NCBI GenBank assembly: GCA_900542445.1
Contig: UQNN01000001.1
Coordinates: 310,001 to 374,000, forward strand
Source: an uncultured Eubacteriales bacterium
Lineage (GTDB): Bacteria; Bacillota; Clostridia; Christensenellales; Aristaeellaceae
DNA length: 64,000 bases
Direction: 5' to 3'
Shown: positions 1-10,100 of the stretch, one piece after another
Layout: the number at the start of each line of letters is the position of its first letter
Position numbering within the stretch: position 1 is the first letter of the stretch
Program-made: the position numbers and the translations under genes
Notes under the pieces: model-generated
Databases searched by the model: none
What the model was told of the DNA's origin: nothing
What the model saw: only the letters and a program-made list of their open reading frames with translations

Positions 1-101
1 GACGAAAAACAGCCGAAAAATTCGCTCAAGATACCGTTTTTTGCATATTGGATGATTCAATCTGTTATTTTAATCAAACAGATTGCCCTGAAACGCAAAG
101 C

Positions 102-140
102 GCGGGCGCGGTTTGAATCCCGCGCCCGCTTCATTTTTTT
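102..140 (+). terminator. Hairpin with T-run next to the SH3 gene
   Basis: The arms GCGGGCGCGG (102-111) and CCGCGCCCGC (120-129) form a strong stem with an 8-base loop. A T-run at 134-140 follows on the plus strand. The T-run reads as termination of plus-strand transcription entering from beyond the left edge. On the minus strand the stem lies just after the SH3 gene stop but has only a weak U-tract. It could serve both directions. Confidence 0.5.
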
Positions 141-1806
141 AATCAAATTGCAGGTATTCCGTCATGATATAGCCGCGCTTGCCATCCGGCAGAACGATGC
201 CCGTCCACTTGTTGCCGTAATCCGTAACCAGCAGCCGCTCGCCTGTGCGCGCCTTGTCGATGATTGCGCCGTTCTGGCTGTCCGCCTCGCTGCGCACATT
301 CACCTTGTCCTTGATGACGGAGGCCGTCAGGTGCGTGGTGCTGGCCGGGGCATTCAGCGCCGCCAGCGGCACAAAGCCCGCGCGGTCAACCGTCTTGGCC
401 GTCACATCCAGCGAGGGCGAATCCCCCGCCAGCACATAGGCCCAGTCGCCGAATTTGCCCAGCATATACACGCGCGTGCCCGCCGCGATGGATTCCACCG
501 TATCCGCCTTGACCTCCGGCCTTACGCGGATGTCCGCGTCCGTCTTGGCTGTCGCGCGTTGAGGAATGCGATCGGAAAGCGGTTCATCCGGCGTGGTCAG
601 CACACGAATCTGGCTCTTTTTGACATAGCCAACCAGCGTGCCCAGCGAAATCTGGACGTAATCCGTCTGCGTATAGGAGGTGATCCGCGCCTGTGCGCCG
701 CTGCACAGCGCGCCGATTACCGCGTTTTCATCCTCCGGATCGCTCTGCACGATGACGGGCAGATCCTTGTCGTCCGCCTGCGCCACGCCGATGCTCTGGC
801 TCGTCTGCGCCAGGGACAGATTGGCGATCGGCAGAAAGCCGAAATCGCCGCAGTCATACGCGCCCGCCCCGCCCTCGCTCGTGCGGACGTAGGCATAGGT
901 ATCGCTCTCGGCCAGCAGCTCGACGTACATGCCCTGTCCCAGCGTCATATAGCGGCTGGATGCGTCGTCCTTCTCCTGATAGAGCAACGTATCGCTCTTG
1001 GTCTGCATCAGCAGCGGGTAATACGGCACAACGCTGCGCATCTGGCTGCCCAGCGCGTAGAGGTTCGCCGTCTGCGTGTACTTGATCCAGCCGGAAACGC
1101 CGCCCACGCGCACGCGCCGCCACTCGCCTTCCTTGCGTCCGAACAGGCTGAAACAGGCCGTTCCGTTGCTCAGGCGCATGATTTCGTTCGCCTTGGCCGT
1201 CGGCGCGTCATACAGGATGGTCTTTTTATCCGTCTTCCCGCTGGAAATAATGCTCACTTTCAGCTCGCCCACGTCGGTCAGCACGTCCAGCGGCACATAA
1301 CCCAGCTTGCGCCCGTCGTCCGTCTCTGCCCAGATGTAGGCCCATGTGTCCAGAATGCCCAGCAGCCCGACTTTGCTGTTTTCGTCAAGCGTCGCCAGCG
1401 ACACGCTTGTGTTATCCGTCGTCTCACGAAGCGGGACGCTTGTCATCCACATACCGTTCAGGTCGATCTCCGCCGCGCGGCCGTCTCCGAAGCCGGAATC
1501 CTCGCCGTAGCGCGCCGCGATCTCCTCCTGCGGAATCAGATATGCGGAGGCCATGTATCCGGTCACGCCGCCAACCTCGACCTTGTCATATTCCTCGTTC
1601 TCCACTGCAAGCACGTTGATCTCCGTGCCCGTGTAATAAAGGCCGAGAATCGCGCCGTTCTTAGTCGGCTGAGCGCGCAGATTAAGCCGTTCGGGATATA
1701 CCTTGTCCGTCTCTCGATTATCCACGAACAGGCTTTCGCCAACGCCGCACGCCGCGCTCATCAGCAACGCAAGGGCGACCAGTGCGCACAAGAGTTTTTT
1801 CATCAT
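139..1806 (-). CDS. Secreted protein with about seven SH3-like repeats
   Basis: A 555-residue exported protein. It starts with a signal peptide (MMKKLLCALVALALLMSAAC) that ends in a weak lipobox-like Cys, so it may be a lipoprotein or be cleaved by signal peptidase I. The rest is a chain of about seven bacterial SH3-like units, each ending in a G-Y/W-[VIM] turn (GYMASAYLIP, GYVPLDVL, GWIKY, GFLPIANL, GYVKKSQI, GFVPLAAL, GYIMTEYL). Such repeats usually bind cell-wall material, so a wall-associated location is inferred. No enzymatic domain is visible. The start was chosen at 1806 because AAAGGAG sits just upstream; the adjacent ATG at 1803 is equally possible. It is the last gene of a minus-strand run after the lipid kinase. 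Confidence 0.8.
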   Translation of the reverse strand: MMKKLLCALVALALLMSAACGVGESLFVDNRETDKVYPERLNLRAQPTKNGAILGLYYTGTEINVLAVENEEYDKVEVGGVTGYMASAYLIPQEEIAARYGEDSGFGDGRAAEIDLNGMWMTSVPLRETTDNTSVSLATLDENSKVGLLGILDTWAYIWAETDDGRKLGYVPLDVLTDVGELKVSIISSGKTDKKTILYDAPTAKANEIMRLSNGTACFSLFGRKEGEWRRVRVGGVSGWIKYTQTANLYALGSQMRSVVPYYPLLMQTKSDTLLYQEKDDASSRYMTLGQGMYVELLAESDTYAYVRTSEGGAGAYDCGDFGFLPIANLSLAQTSQSIGVAQADDKDLPVIVQSDPEDENAVIGALCSGAQARITSYTQTDYVQISLGTLVGYVKKSQIRVLTTPDEPLSDRIPQRATAKTDADIRVRPEVKADTVESIAAGTRVYMLGKFGDWAYVLAGDSPSLDVTAKTVDRAGFVPLAALNAPASTTHLTASVIKDKVNVRSEADSQNGAIIDKARTGERLLVTDYGNKWTGIVLPDGKRGYIMTEYLQFD

Positions 1807-1820
1807 GCTCACTCCTTTTG

Positions 1821-1850
1821 TGTTTCCTTTGTCTATAAGACGAAGGAACA
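1821..1850. repeat. Imperfect palindrome upstream of the SH3 gene
   Basis: The stretch reads TGTTTCCTTTGTCT - ATA - AGACGAAGGAACA, two near-complementary arms with one bulge and one mismatch. It lies between the lipid kinase stop and the SH3 gene start, directly before the ribosome binding site. It could be an operator or a leader hairpin. No U-tract follows on the minus strand, so it is not an obvious terminator. Confidence 0.35.
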
Positions 1851-1879
1851 CGCCTTTTTAATCCCGCTTTGACAAAATT

Positions 1880-2755
1880 TTACAGCCTCGGTTTTTTCAT
1901 GCGGACTGCGCCGGGCAGAAGCTCGTAATGCGCCTCGTCCACGCGCAGCAGCTTGCCGTCCAGATTGACAGTCATGTTTTTCGCGCGCATCGTGACGGTT
2001 TTCGCCCGCGTCACGCGCGCCAGCCCGATTTTGGTGTGCCAGCCCATCATAAACATCGGCAGAAGCAGAGGAATCAGCAGCCGCGGCACCTTTTTGACCA
2101 CCACCACGTCGAAATATCCGTCGTCCAGCTTTGCGTCCGGCGCGACGCGCATGCCGCCGCCGATACATTGACCGTTCGCAATTTCCACGATGGTGCATGC
2201 CTCGTGCGTCGTCTCGCCGCCGTCGATACTCAGTTCCGCTTCAAACGCCTTGTAGCGCCCCAGCACGGAAAGCACCGCCTTGCGATACGCCTTTTCACCC
2301 GGATAAACCGCTTTCAGCTCCTCGGTTTTTTCCAGCACCGCCACGTCGAAGCCCGAACCGGATACGTTGAGAAAGCTTTTTCCGTTCATCCTGCCGCAGT
2401 CGATTTGAATCGGCTCGCCTGCAAGCTGGCTTTCAAACGCCGCCATCGGGTCTTTGGGCAGATGGAACGCGCGGGCAAAGTCGTTGCCCGTGCCGCCCGG
2501 CACGACGTAAAACGTCGCATCCCTGTGGCAAAGCTCCCCGGCCGCTTCGCAGATGGTGCCGTCCCCGCCGATACAGACAACGGCCTCGCACCCGGCTTCC
2601 ACGGCGGCGCGCGTCTGCCTTGCCGCGTCGCCGTCGCCTGACGTTTCAAACAGGCGGCTTTCCTGACCCATCGCGGCGACCCGTTCGGATATGCGGATAG
2701 CCAGCCGCACGGCTTCTCCGCCGCCAGATACCGGGTTGACGATCACGGCAAACAT
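1880..2755 (-). CDS. Diacylglycerol kinase-type lipid kinase (DagK/YegS/BmrU family)
   Basis: A 291-residue lipid kinase, normal length for the DagK/YegS family, which phosphorylates diacylglycerol or related lipids with ATP at the membrane face. The N-terminus has the NPVSGGG nucleotide-site motif (residues 7-13). The family signature GGDGTICE lies near residue 63 and VPGGTGNDFAR near 85. The C-terminal half has the expected beta-sandwich with a VNLDG motif. The start has AGGGA seven bases upstream. It lies 25 bases downstream of trmB on the same strand. DagK acts in lipoteichoic acid recycling in Firmicutes; whether this copy uses diacylglycerol cannot be told from sequence. Confidence 0.88.
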   Translation of the reverse strand: MFAVIVNPVSGGGEAVRLAIRISERVAAMGQESRLFETSGDGDAARQTRAAVEAGCEAVVCIGGDGTICEAAGELCHRDATFYVVPGGTGNDFARAFHLPKDPMAAFESQLAGEPIQIDCGRMNGKSFLNVSGSGFDVAVLEKTEELKAVYPGEKAYRKAVLSVLGRYKAFEAELSIDGGETTHEACTIVEIANGQCIGGGMRVAPDAKLDDGYFDVVVVKKVPRLLIPLLLPMFMMGWHTKIGLARVTRAKTVTMRAKNMTVNLDGKLLRVDEAHYELLPGAVRMKKPRL

Positions 2756-2780
2756 GGTGCATCCCTCCGTTTATCCTTCG

Positions 2781-3521
2781 TTATTCCTCGTCTGCTTCGT
2801 CCGCTTTGCGCAGGCGGGCGAACGCGCCCGGCATCACCCAGCGCACGGGATCCAGTTCCACCCGGCCCGGCTTCTTGGCAAAGCGCGCAAACTTGATCGG
2901 CACGCCCAGCGCCGTGAATTTCATCTCGTGTTCGCTGATGTAGTTAGGCGTGACGCCGGCCGCGTGCAGGTCGCTGGTCAGATAGCGCAGCTCAAACCCG
3001 CACGCGTCGAAATACGGCATGGATTCCGTAAACAGCGCAGTGTCGTCCGTCTTGAACCAGATTTCGCCGCCGTCCACCAGAAAATCGCGGTACTGCATCA
3101 GCTGGCGCGGATGGGTCAGGCGGCGCTTGGCGTACTTCGGCCGCTTCGTCCACGGGTTGCAGAAGTTAATGTAAATGCGCTCCACCCGGTCTTCCGGCGC
3201 AAATACCTTTTCGATGTAGCTGATGTCGTAGCGCGCGATCATCACGTTTTTCACCGGCTCGCCGTCAAACGCCTTTTCAATGTTGCGGCGCGTGTCGCCC
3301 AGCACGTTGCAGGTGATATCCATCACGACGTAGTTGATTTGCGGATTATCTTTCACCATCGCGGCGGTGGAAACGCCCTTGCCGCAGCCCAGTTCCAGAT
3401 AGAGCGGCCCGTCCTGTTCAAACTGCTCCCGCCAATGGCCGCGTTTGGTTTCCGCCTCGTCGGTGAAATACGGGCAGACGGCCAGCTCCGGCTTCGCCCA
3501 TTTTTTGGTGCGCATGTGCAT
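2781..3521 (-). CDS. trmB: tRNA (guanine-N7-)-methyltransferase
   Basis: A 246-residue class I SAM methyltransferase that makes m7G46 in the variable loop of tRNAs. The SAM motif LYLELGCGKGVSTA is near residue 40. NYVVMDI follows, and NFCNPWTKRPKYAKRRLTHP (about residues 132-151) is the TrmB fingerprint with the active-site Asp position occupied in the usual N-P-W loop. Length and order match bacterial TrmB. AGGAG lies 10 bases before the ATG; a second in-frame ATG two codons in is an alternative start. It sits in a same-strand run with the GNAT gene upstream and the lipid kinase downstream. Confidence 0.92.
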   Translation of the reverse strand: MHMRTKKWAKPELAVCPYFTDEAETKRGHWREQFEQDGPLYLELGCGKGVSTAAMVKDNPQINYVVMDITCNVLGDTRRNIEKAFDGEPVKNVMIARYDISYIEKVFAPEDRVERIYINFCNPWTKRPKYAKRRLTHPRQLMQYRDFLVDGGEIWFKTDDTALFTESMPYFDACGFELRYLTSDLHAAGVTPNYISEHEMKFTALGVPIKFARFAKKPGRVELDPVRWVMPGAFARLRKADEADEE

Positions 3522-3576
3522 GGGTGATGTTCTCCTCTTTCTTTTTACGTTTGGAAGCGCGCGGTCTTCGGAATCT

Positions 3577-4083
3577 TCAGTCGGTCAACCGCTTCTCGTA
3601 GCAGAGCCAGTCGCCCTCCCACTCCGAGCACTCGCCGCATACCTCGTAATTCAGCTTCGCATACGAGCGCTGCGCCGGAATGTTGCACGTCGCCACCAGG
3701 AATCGGACGGCCTGACAGCCGCGTTCCTTCGCCTGATCCATCGCGTGCGCCAGCATTTTGCGGGCGATGCCGTGCCCCTGCGCGTCGTGCGCCACGCCGA
3801 GGCGGCCGAGCTGCGCCCAGCGCGTCACGTCCTCGTACCACGGCGCAAGGTTGTCAAACTCGTGAATATCCTGCTCATCGACGATGGAGGAAACAATGCG
3901 CCCCGTCGCGTCGCGCATGACATAGACGATGTTTTCCGCCAAATCGTTTTCCACGCATTCCTTCGACGGGTATTCGTCGTTCCATGTGCCGTAGGGATCG
4001 TCAATCAGGGAATGATAAAGCGTATAGATTTCGTCGCAGTCCGCCTTTTCGGCGCGGCTGATGGTCAACGGTTCCTGAATCAT
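3577..4083 (-). CDS. GNAT family N-acetyltransferase
   Basis: A 168-residue single-domain acetyltransferase. The acetyl-CoA binding pattern appears as RLGVAHDAQGHGIARKML (about residues 94-111), followed by the GNAT C-terminal pattern ARSYAKLNYE-like NIPAQRSYAKLNYEVCGE. The acceptor cannot be named; GNAT proteins of this size modify small molecules, antibiotics or protein N-termini. A GAAGGA ribosome site precedes the ATG. It lies 18 bases after the giant surface protein stop on the same strand. Confidence 0.85.
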   Translation of the reverse strand: MIQEPLTISRAEKADCDEIYTLYHSLIDDPYGTWNDEYPSKECVENDLAENIVYVMRDATGRIVSSIVDEQDIHEFDNLAPWYEDVTRWAQLGRLGVAHDAQGHGIARKMLAHAMDQAKERGCQAVRFLVATCNIPAQRSYAKLNYEVCGECSEWEGDWLCYEKRLTD

Positions 4084-4101
4084 GGTCTTTTCCTTCTTTC
4101 T

Positions 4102-7100
4102 TTAGTCTTTGGCATGCTCGGTCAGGCCGATATCCACATTCAGTCTGCGTTCGCCGGATTGCAGGCGGATCACGTCGCTCAGCCCCGTTTGAGGGTCAAC
4201 GTCGCTGTCAATTTCGCCCAACGGCGCGCCGAATCGGAAGGTCAGCGTGTCGCCCTCGTCCATCTCCACGCGCAGCACATAGCTGCCCGGCCGCAGATTT
4301 CTGAAATGATAGTAGCCGTATTCGTCGCTGGTCGTTCGCGCCGCCTCAATCATCGTGTCCGCATGCAGCAGCGTCAGATCAATGCCCGCAAGGTTCGCTT
4401 CGCCGTAATCCTGCAAGCCGTTTCCGTTTCCGTCCAGCCAGACGGTGTCGCCAATTTCACACGCCTCGATCGCGCCGACGTTCATGTTGTTCAGTTCCTG
4501 TCCCGCTTCCAGCATCATCAGCCCGGTTGTGGCCGTGCCGCCCTCAGCAGGCTCGACACAGGAGCCGCCCGCCGCGCCGCTCCGGTCGGCAAACAGTTCG
4601 CCGCCGGGCAGGGTGAAGCGCAACGCATATGCGCCGCTTCGGATGAGGCTGAAGCTGTACCGGCCGTCGTCGCCGACGGTCTGCTGCGCGACAACGCCGC
4701 CATTTTCATCAAGCAGCGTCACGGTCACGCCCGAAAGCGCGGGTTCGCCGTCGCTCGGCGCGCCGTCCGCGTTGGTATCCTGCCACGCGCGGCCGCTGAC
4801 CGTCGCCGTTTTGACCACCGTGATTTCGTCAAGCACGACATGTTCGCCCATGGAGAGGTTGATTTCGCTTGTCTGGCCTTCCTGCGCGTCCTCGGAGGGC
4901 AGTTCCAGCGCCGTCCCCAGCGCAAAAAGCGTATGCTCCGGCAGCGCAATGCGCACGCGGTATGCGCCGGGGCGCAGCGACGTCAGCTCAAAATAGCCGT
5001 CCGCATCCGTCTGCGCCGTCGCGACCACCGTTCCTCCCTGTGTCAGCGTCACCACAGCGTTGGCCGTCGTCACGCGTCCCGCAAGGCTTGCGGCAGAAAT
5101 CGCGCCGATGTTCATTTCGCGGTTCTCGCCCATCGCGACGGCAAAGCTGTCGCTTTCCGCACGGCTTGCATCCGTCTGCGCAACAACGCTTTCGCCGCCG
5201 CACGTAAACATCATCCCATCCGGGAGCGTCACCCGCAGCGCATATTCGCCCATGCGCACAAAATCAAGCGCATATCGGCCGTTTTCATCGGTTTGGGTCA
5301 TATACACAGTCTGTCCGTCCGCCGGATTGACCAGCTCAATCGTTGCGCCGGAAAGGCCGCTTTCCTTCCTGTTATAGATGCCGTCGTACTGGCTGTCCTG
5401 CCAAACCGTGCCGGCGATTGTGCCGACCGCAACGACGCCCACGTCCAGATCGAGGTTGTTTTCGCCGCTGAGGATCTCAATCATTCCCGTCTGCCCACTG
5501 ACGCTGTCCTGCATGGGCACGACGCTCACGCGGCGCTCACCGCCTGCGTTCTTCGCAAAGGCATAGCCTTCCGCCAGCGTGAAGGAAATCTCCGCCTGGC
5601 CGGGCATCACGCCGTCAAAGCGGTAGCTGCCCGTTTCGTCGGTCGTCACAGCGAGGGTTTTACCCGCATCCGCGCCGTCTGTCACGTTCAGCCGAACCGT
5701 CGCGCCCTGCACGCCGATGTCGCCGACCTGTCTACGGCCGTCGTCGTCCGAATCGAACCAGACCACGCCGCCGAGAGACGCAGGCTCCAGCGCGCCAACC
5801 GTTATGCCACCGAGCGTTTCGCCCATATGCAATTCGCCCAGATCGAGCGTAACCGTCGCTTCGTCCGTGCGTTTCGCCATCGAATCCGCGCCGCCCGCGG
5901 TATACACATAGCCTTCCGGCAGGGTGATCCGCACGCTGTACGCGCCCGGCATCAGTTGATCAAAGGTAAATTCGCCGCTTCTGACGGTCTGCGTCTGCGC
6001 GATTTCCGCGCCGTCGCCGTCCAGCAGCGTGATTGCCGCGCCGCGCAAGCCGTTTTCGCTTTCGCTCAGTACGCCGTCATAATCGTCATCCTGCCATACG
6101 CGGCCCGCAATTTGTCCCTGTGTCAGCAGGCCGAACGCCACGCCCTCGACTTTCGCGCCGCCCAGCATGGCAAACGAAGCGGAATATCCGCGTCCGTCCC
6201 GCGTGCTTTCCAGCGGAAGCGCGCTGTCCTGTGCCGTGCCGGAAAAAACATAGCCTTCCGGCGCGTCCACACGGAGTTTATAACTGCTGGGAGCCATTTT
6301 TTCAAAGGTGAACCGTCCGTTTTCATCCGTTTCCGCGCTGGTGACGATCACGCGTCCCGCGCCGTTCATCAGCTGCACTTCCACGCCGGAAAGCGGGCTT
6401 TCGCCCTCCTGCCGCACGCCGTCGCCGTTTTGATCCACCCAGATTGTGCCCGTCAGCGTGCCCATGCGCACAACGCCCGCGCTTACTTCACTGAGCGCGT
6501 CGCCGCCGGAAACGGTCAGCACGCGCGTAGCGGCAATCGGATCGTCGCTTTGCTGCACGCCGCCTCTGGCCATGCTGCGTTCCGTCGCGGAGAAGCCGCT
6601 GTCCGCTTCTTTGGCCGTAAAGCGCACGCGATAGCGTCCCGGCGCGACGCCTTCAAAAGCATAGCTGCCGTCTTCCGCCGTCTGCGCCGAGGCGACGACT
6701 TCGCCCGCGCTGCTCAGCAGCTCGACCGTCGCGCCCCTGCAATAGGTCTCGTTCGCGCCAAGCTTCGCATCCGCGTCGTCGTCGTAATAGACCACGCCGG
6801 AAATCGAGCCGGAAAGCATCGCGCCGATGTACATCTTCACGCCCGTCTGCCCCATCGTCAGGGTAAACGGCTCGCTTCTGCCGGCGGAAAGCGTCGTCTG
6901 CGGCACGTTGCTGGTGATCTGGCCGCTTGCGGCGGAAACCTGCCTCGTTGCGCGCCACTGGCCCGGCAGCTGATAGGCAATCGCATACTCGCCGGGGCTG
7001 ACGCCCGCAAAGGTCACGTTGCCTTCTTCGTCGGTCTTATAGGTGACGGATTCCGCGTCCTCGCCGTTTTCGATGTGAATCAGCGTCACGCTGATGCCTT

Positions 7101-10100
7101 CAAAATTCTCTTCATACGCGCCCTTCACGCCGTCCGCCTGCGTATCCTTGAACACGTTGACGGTCAGCTGCGCCGGGATGGTCACGCCCGCATCGACGCC
7201 TTCCACATCTTCGCCGATGTGCAGGTCGATCGTCTGCGTGCTTCCGCTGCCGGAAAGCGCGCCGTAGACGGCGGAATCCTCGCCATATCGTGTAAACGTC
7301 CATTCGCCGTTCAGCTCAAAGAGCACGCTGTACGCGCCCTCGTAGAGGTCGTCAAACCGATAGCGTCCACCCGCGTCCGTCGTCGTCTCGGCCACGCCCT
7401 CGGTATGGCCGTCCTTCGCCCTGAGCAGCACCACGCGAATGCCGGAAACCGCTTCCGCGCCGTCGTCAATCACCCCGTCGCCGTCTGCATCCACGCGCAC
7501 CGCGCCGGAAATCGACGCGCTCTGGCAGAGCGTCACCGTGCCGAAATCAATCGTGTCGCCCTGTTCCAGGTCGATGGAGCGGCGGATTTCGCCGTCCTCC
7601 GCGTCGGGAGACAGGTAGCCCTGCGGCAGGGTCAGCACCGCGTCATACCGTCCGGGCAGAATGCCGGAAAAATCGAATCGTCCGTCGTCGCCCGTCATGA
7701 CGATGGCAGGCTCTTCGTTGCCCGTCTGTTCCATTTCAAGGCTCAGGCCGCCAAAACCGACCGTCTGGCCGTCCTCCAGCCGCTCAAGCACCGCGCCGTA
7801 GACTTCGCCGGCATAGATGCAACCCACATTGACGATGTAGTCGCTGTGGTCGCCATCGATAACCAGCGCGTCGCTCAGCCCGTAGTGCGTGTCGCGCACC
7901 GCGCTCTGCACATGTTCGGAATACAGCGCGCCGTCGGAAAACACCACGCCGCTGCCCGCGTCAAACTGCACGGTATATATGCCGCCGGAAACCGGCGCAA
8001 ATTCATACCGGCCGTCCGCGCCCGTTCGGCAGCTGCCGACCACCTCGCCGGACTGATTGAGCAACGTCACGTTCAGTCCCGCATAACGGGCAGTCTCGTC
8101 CGCGCCCATCAGGCCGTCGGCGTTGCCATCCATAAACGCCACGCCGCTGATTTTGCCGTCCACGCCCGCGGAAGCCGCCGCAAACGCGCCGCTTCCCGTC
8201 ACGGTGAAACCGTCGCTTCGCTCGGCGCTGCGGGCGATTGCCTGCCGCCCCTCGTTTGTGCGCACGAGCAGCGTGCCGTCAAAGCGCGTCTGCACGTTAA
8301 GCTGCGCTTCTCCGTCCACACCGGTCTTGATATTAAGCGTAATCCGTCCCGGCGCAAAGCCGCTGTCCGCCCGCTCTTCGCCCGTCTCGGCGTTCAGATA
8401 GGTGACGCGCACCGCATCGATGTCGTTCTGCACATCCGCCAGGCTGACCGCCGTCGGGCCGGTGAGCACGTCCGTCACCCGCGCCTCGGAGGGCCGCCAG
8501 CCGCCGCCCGCCAGGCTGTATTCCACGCGCGCCCGGTATTGCCCGCCGCTTTCATCCGTCGGGGCCGTCAGCACAAGGCTCTCGATCTTCACCCGCGCGC
8601 CGCTCTGTTCCGCCACGTCGATTTGCGCGCGCGGCTGAATCAACGTTTCGCCTTTGCGCACCGCGCTCATCTCCGCCGTCAGCAGCGTCAGTCCCTGTTC
8701 GCTGGCCGCGTACACGTCGGCAATCAACCCGTCGATCTCCTCCGTTTCGGGCAGGGACAAACAGGTCAGATTGACTTCCGCCGCCGTGCCGCCCTGCGTC
8801 AGATACGGCGGGATATCGACCGTGATTTCGTCGGTTTCGCACAGCGCGTAACCGTCTGCCGCCTCAATCTGACGCAGCGTATAGACACCGACAGGCACAG
8901 CCATCGTGTTGCGATAGGCGGCTTCGCCCATCTCAAAATCCAACACGGCTTCGCCGTCTTCATCCAGCAGTTCAAATCGTCCGCCGGAGACGTGGCCGCC
9001 CGTGGTCGCATCCAGCACGTCGAGATTCAAAAATCCCCGGTCGCTGGAAACCGCGCATGCCAGCACGCGCGTTTCGCCCGCCGTGAGCGTCACTTCATAC
9101 GTCGTTTCGTCCCTGGCAAAGCCTGCCGCGCCGCTCAATTCGCGCAGATAGTACGTCGTGCCCTCCACCGTGGCGGGCAGTCTCGCGCTGACAGCCTTTT
9201 GGCCGTCTGGCGCCGCGTTTGCCCAGACGGTGAGCTGTTCCGACGCGGAAGGATACGGCGCAAGTTCGCCGTTTTCCATGGTATAAATGCCGTATTCGCC
9301 CGTCAGCGGCACAACGTAAGTTTGCAGCTGGTCGTTGAACGTCAGGCCCGTCTTATCCACCGTCAGCAGCGCGTATTCTTCCAGCGGCACATTCGCCTGC
9401 TGCGCTTCGCCGCCGACAACGGTCACGGTTTGCTCGCTCGAAAGCGTATAGCCCTCCGGCATCTGTGTCTGGCGAAGCACATAGGTACCCGCCGGCAGGC
9501 CGCCCACGTAAAATGCGTCGCCCGTCTGTGCCAAATCAAAGCGCTGTCCGTCGGAAGCCAGCAGCTCAAAGCGCACCTGCGCCATCTGCTCTTCGGAAAG
9601 CGTGCCGCCCGTGAACGCCGCGCGCACGCCGCCGAGCGCATCCATACAGGTCAGCGCGACATCCGTCTGCTGCGTGTTGCGCACGGTGAACCGCGCGGCC
9701 TGCGGCGCAGTCATGCCTGCCGGGAGATTTTGCACCTGTGCGGCATATTCGCCCGCCTCAAGGCGCACCTCGCACGTCCCGTTCTCATCGGTTTGCAGTT
9801 CAACACCTGTGTCGTTCATCCGCTGGCCGCCGTCCTGCACGCTGTACAGCCGGATCGCCGTGCCGGAAAGTGGCTGCACCGTCGGATTTCCGTTTGCATC
9901 AAGCCCTTGCAGACTGACCGTGAAACGGCCCGTTCCGTGGCTTTCATGCAGCAGCTCAACCTGCGCCGCTTCACCCGCCGCGGCCTGCGCCTGCACCTGT
10001 GCCGCGTCGTCATAACCTTCCGGCGCGCGCTGGGTGCGGATCGTCGCCTCGCCGAGCGCCATCAAAGGCGTAACGGCTGTGCCCGCGTCATCCGTCGTCA

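Noticed and set aside
102..130. A T-arm-like sequence (GGTTTGAATCC flanked by a GC stem) suggesting a tRNA
   Set aside because: There is no D-arm, anticodon arm or acceptor pairing upstream, and the conserved T-loop C is missing. A terminator hairpin explains it.
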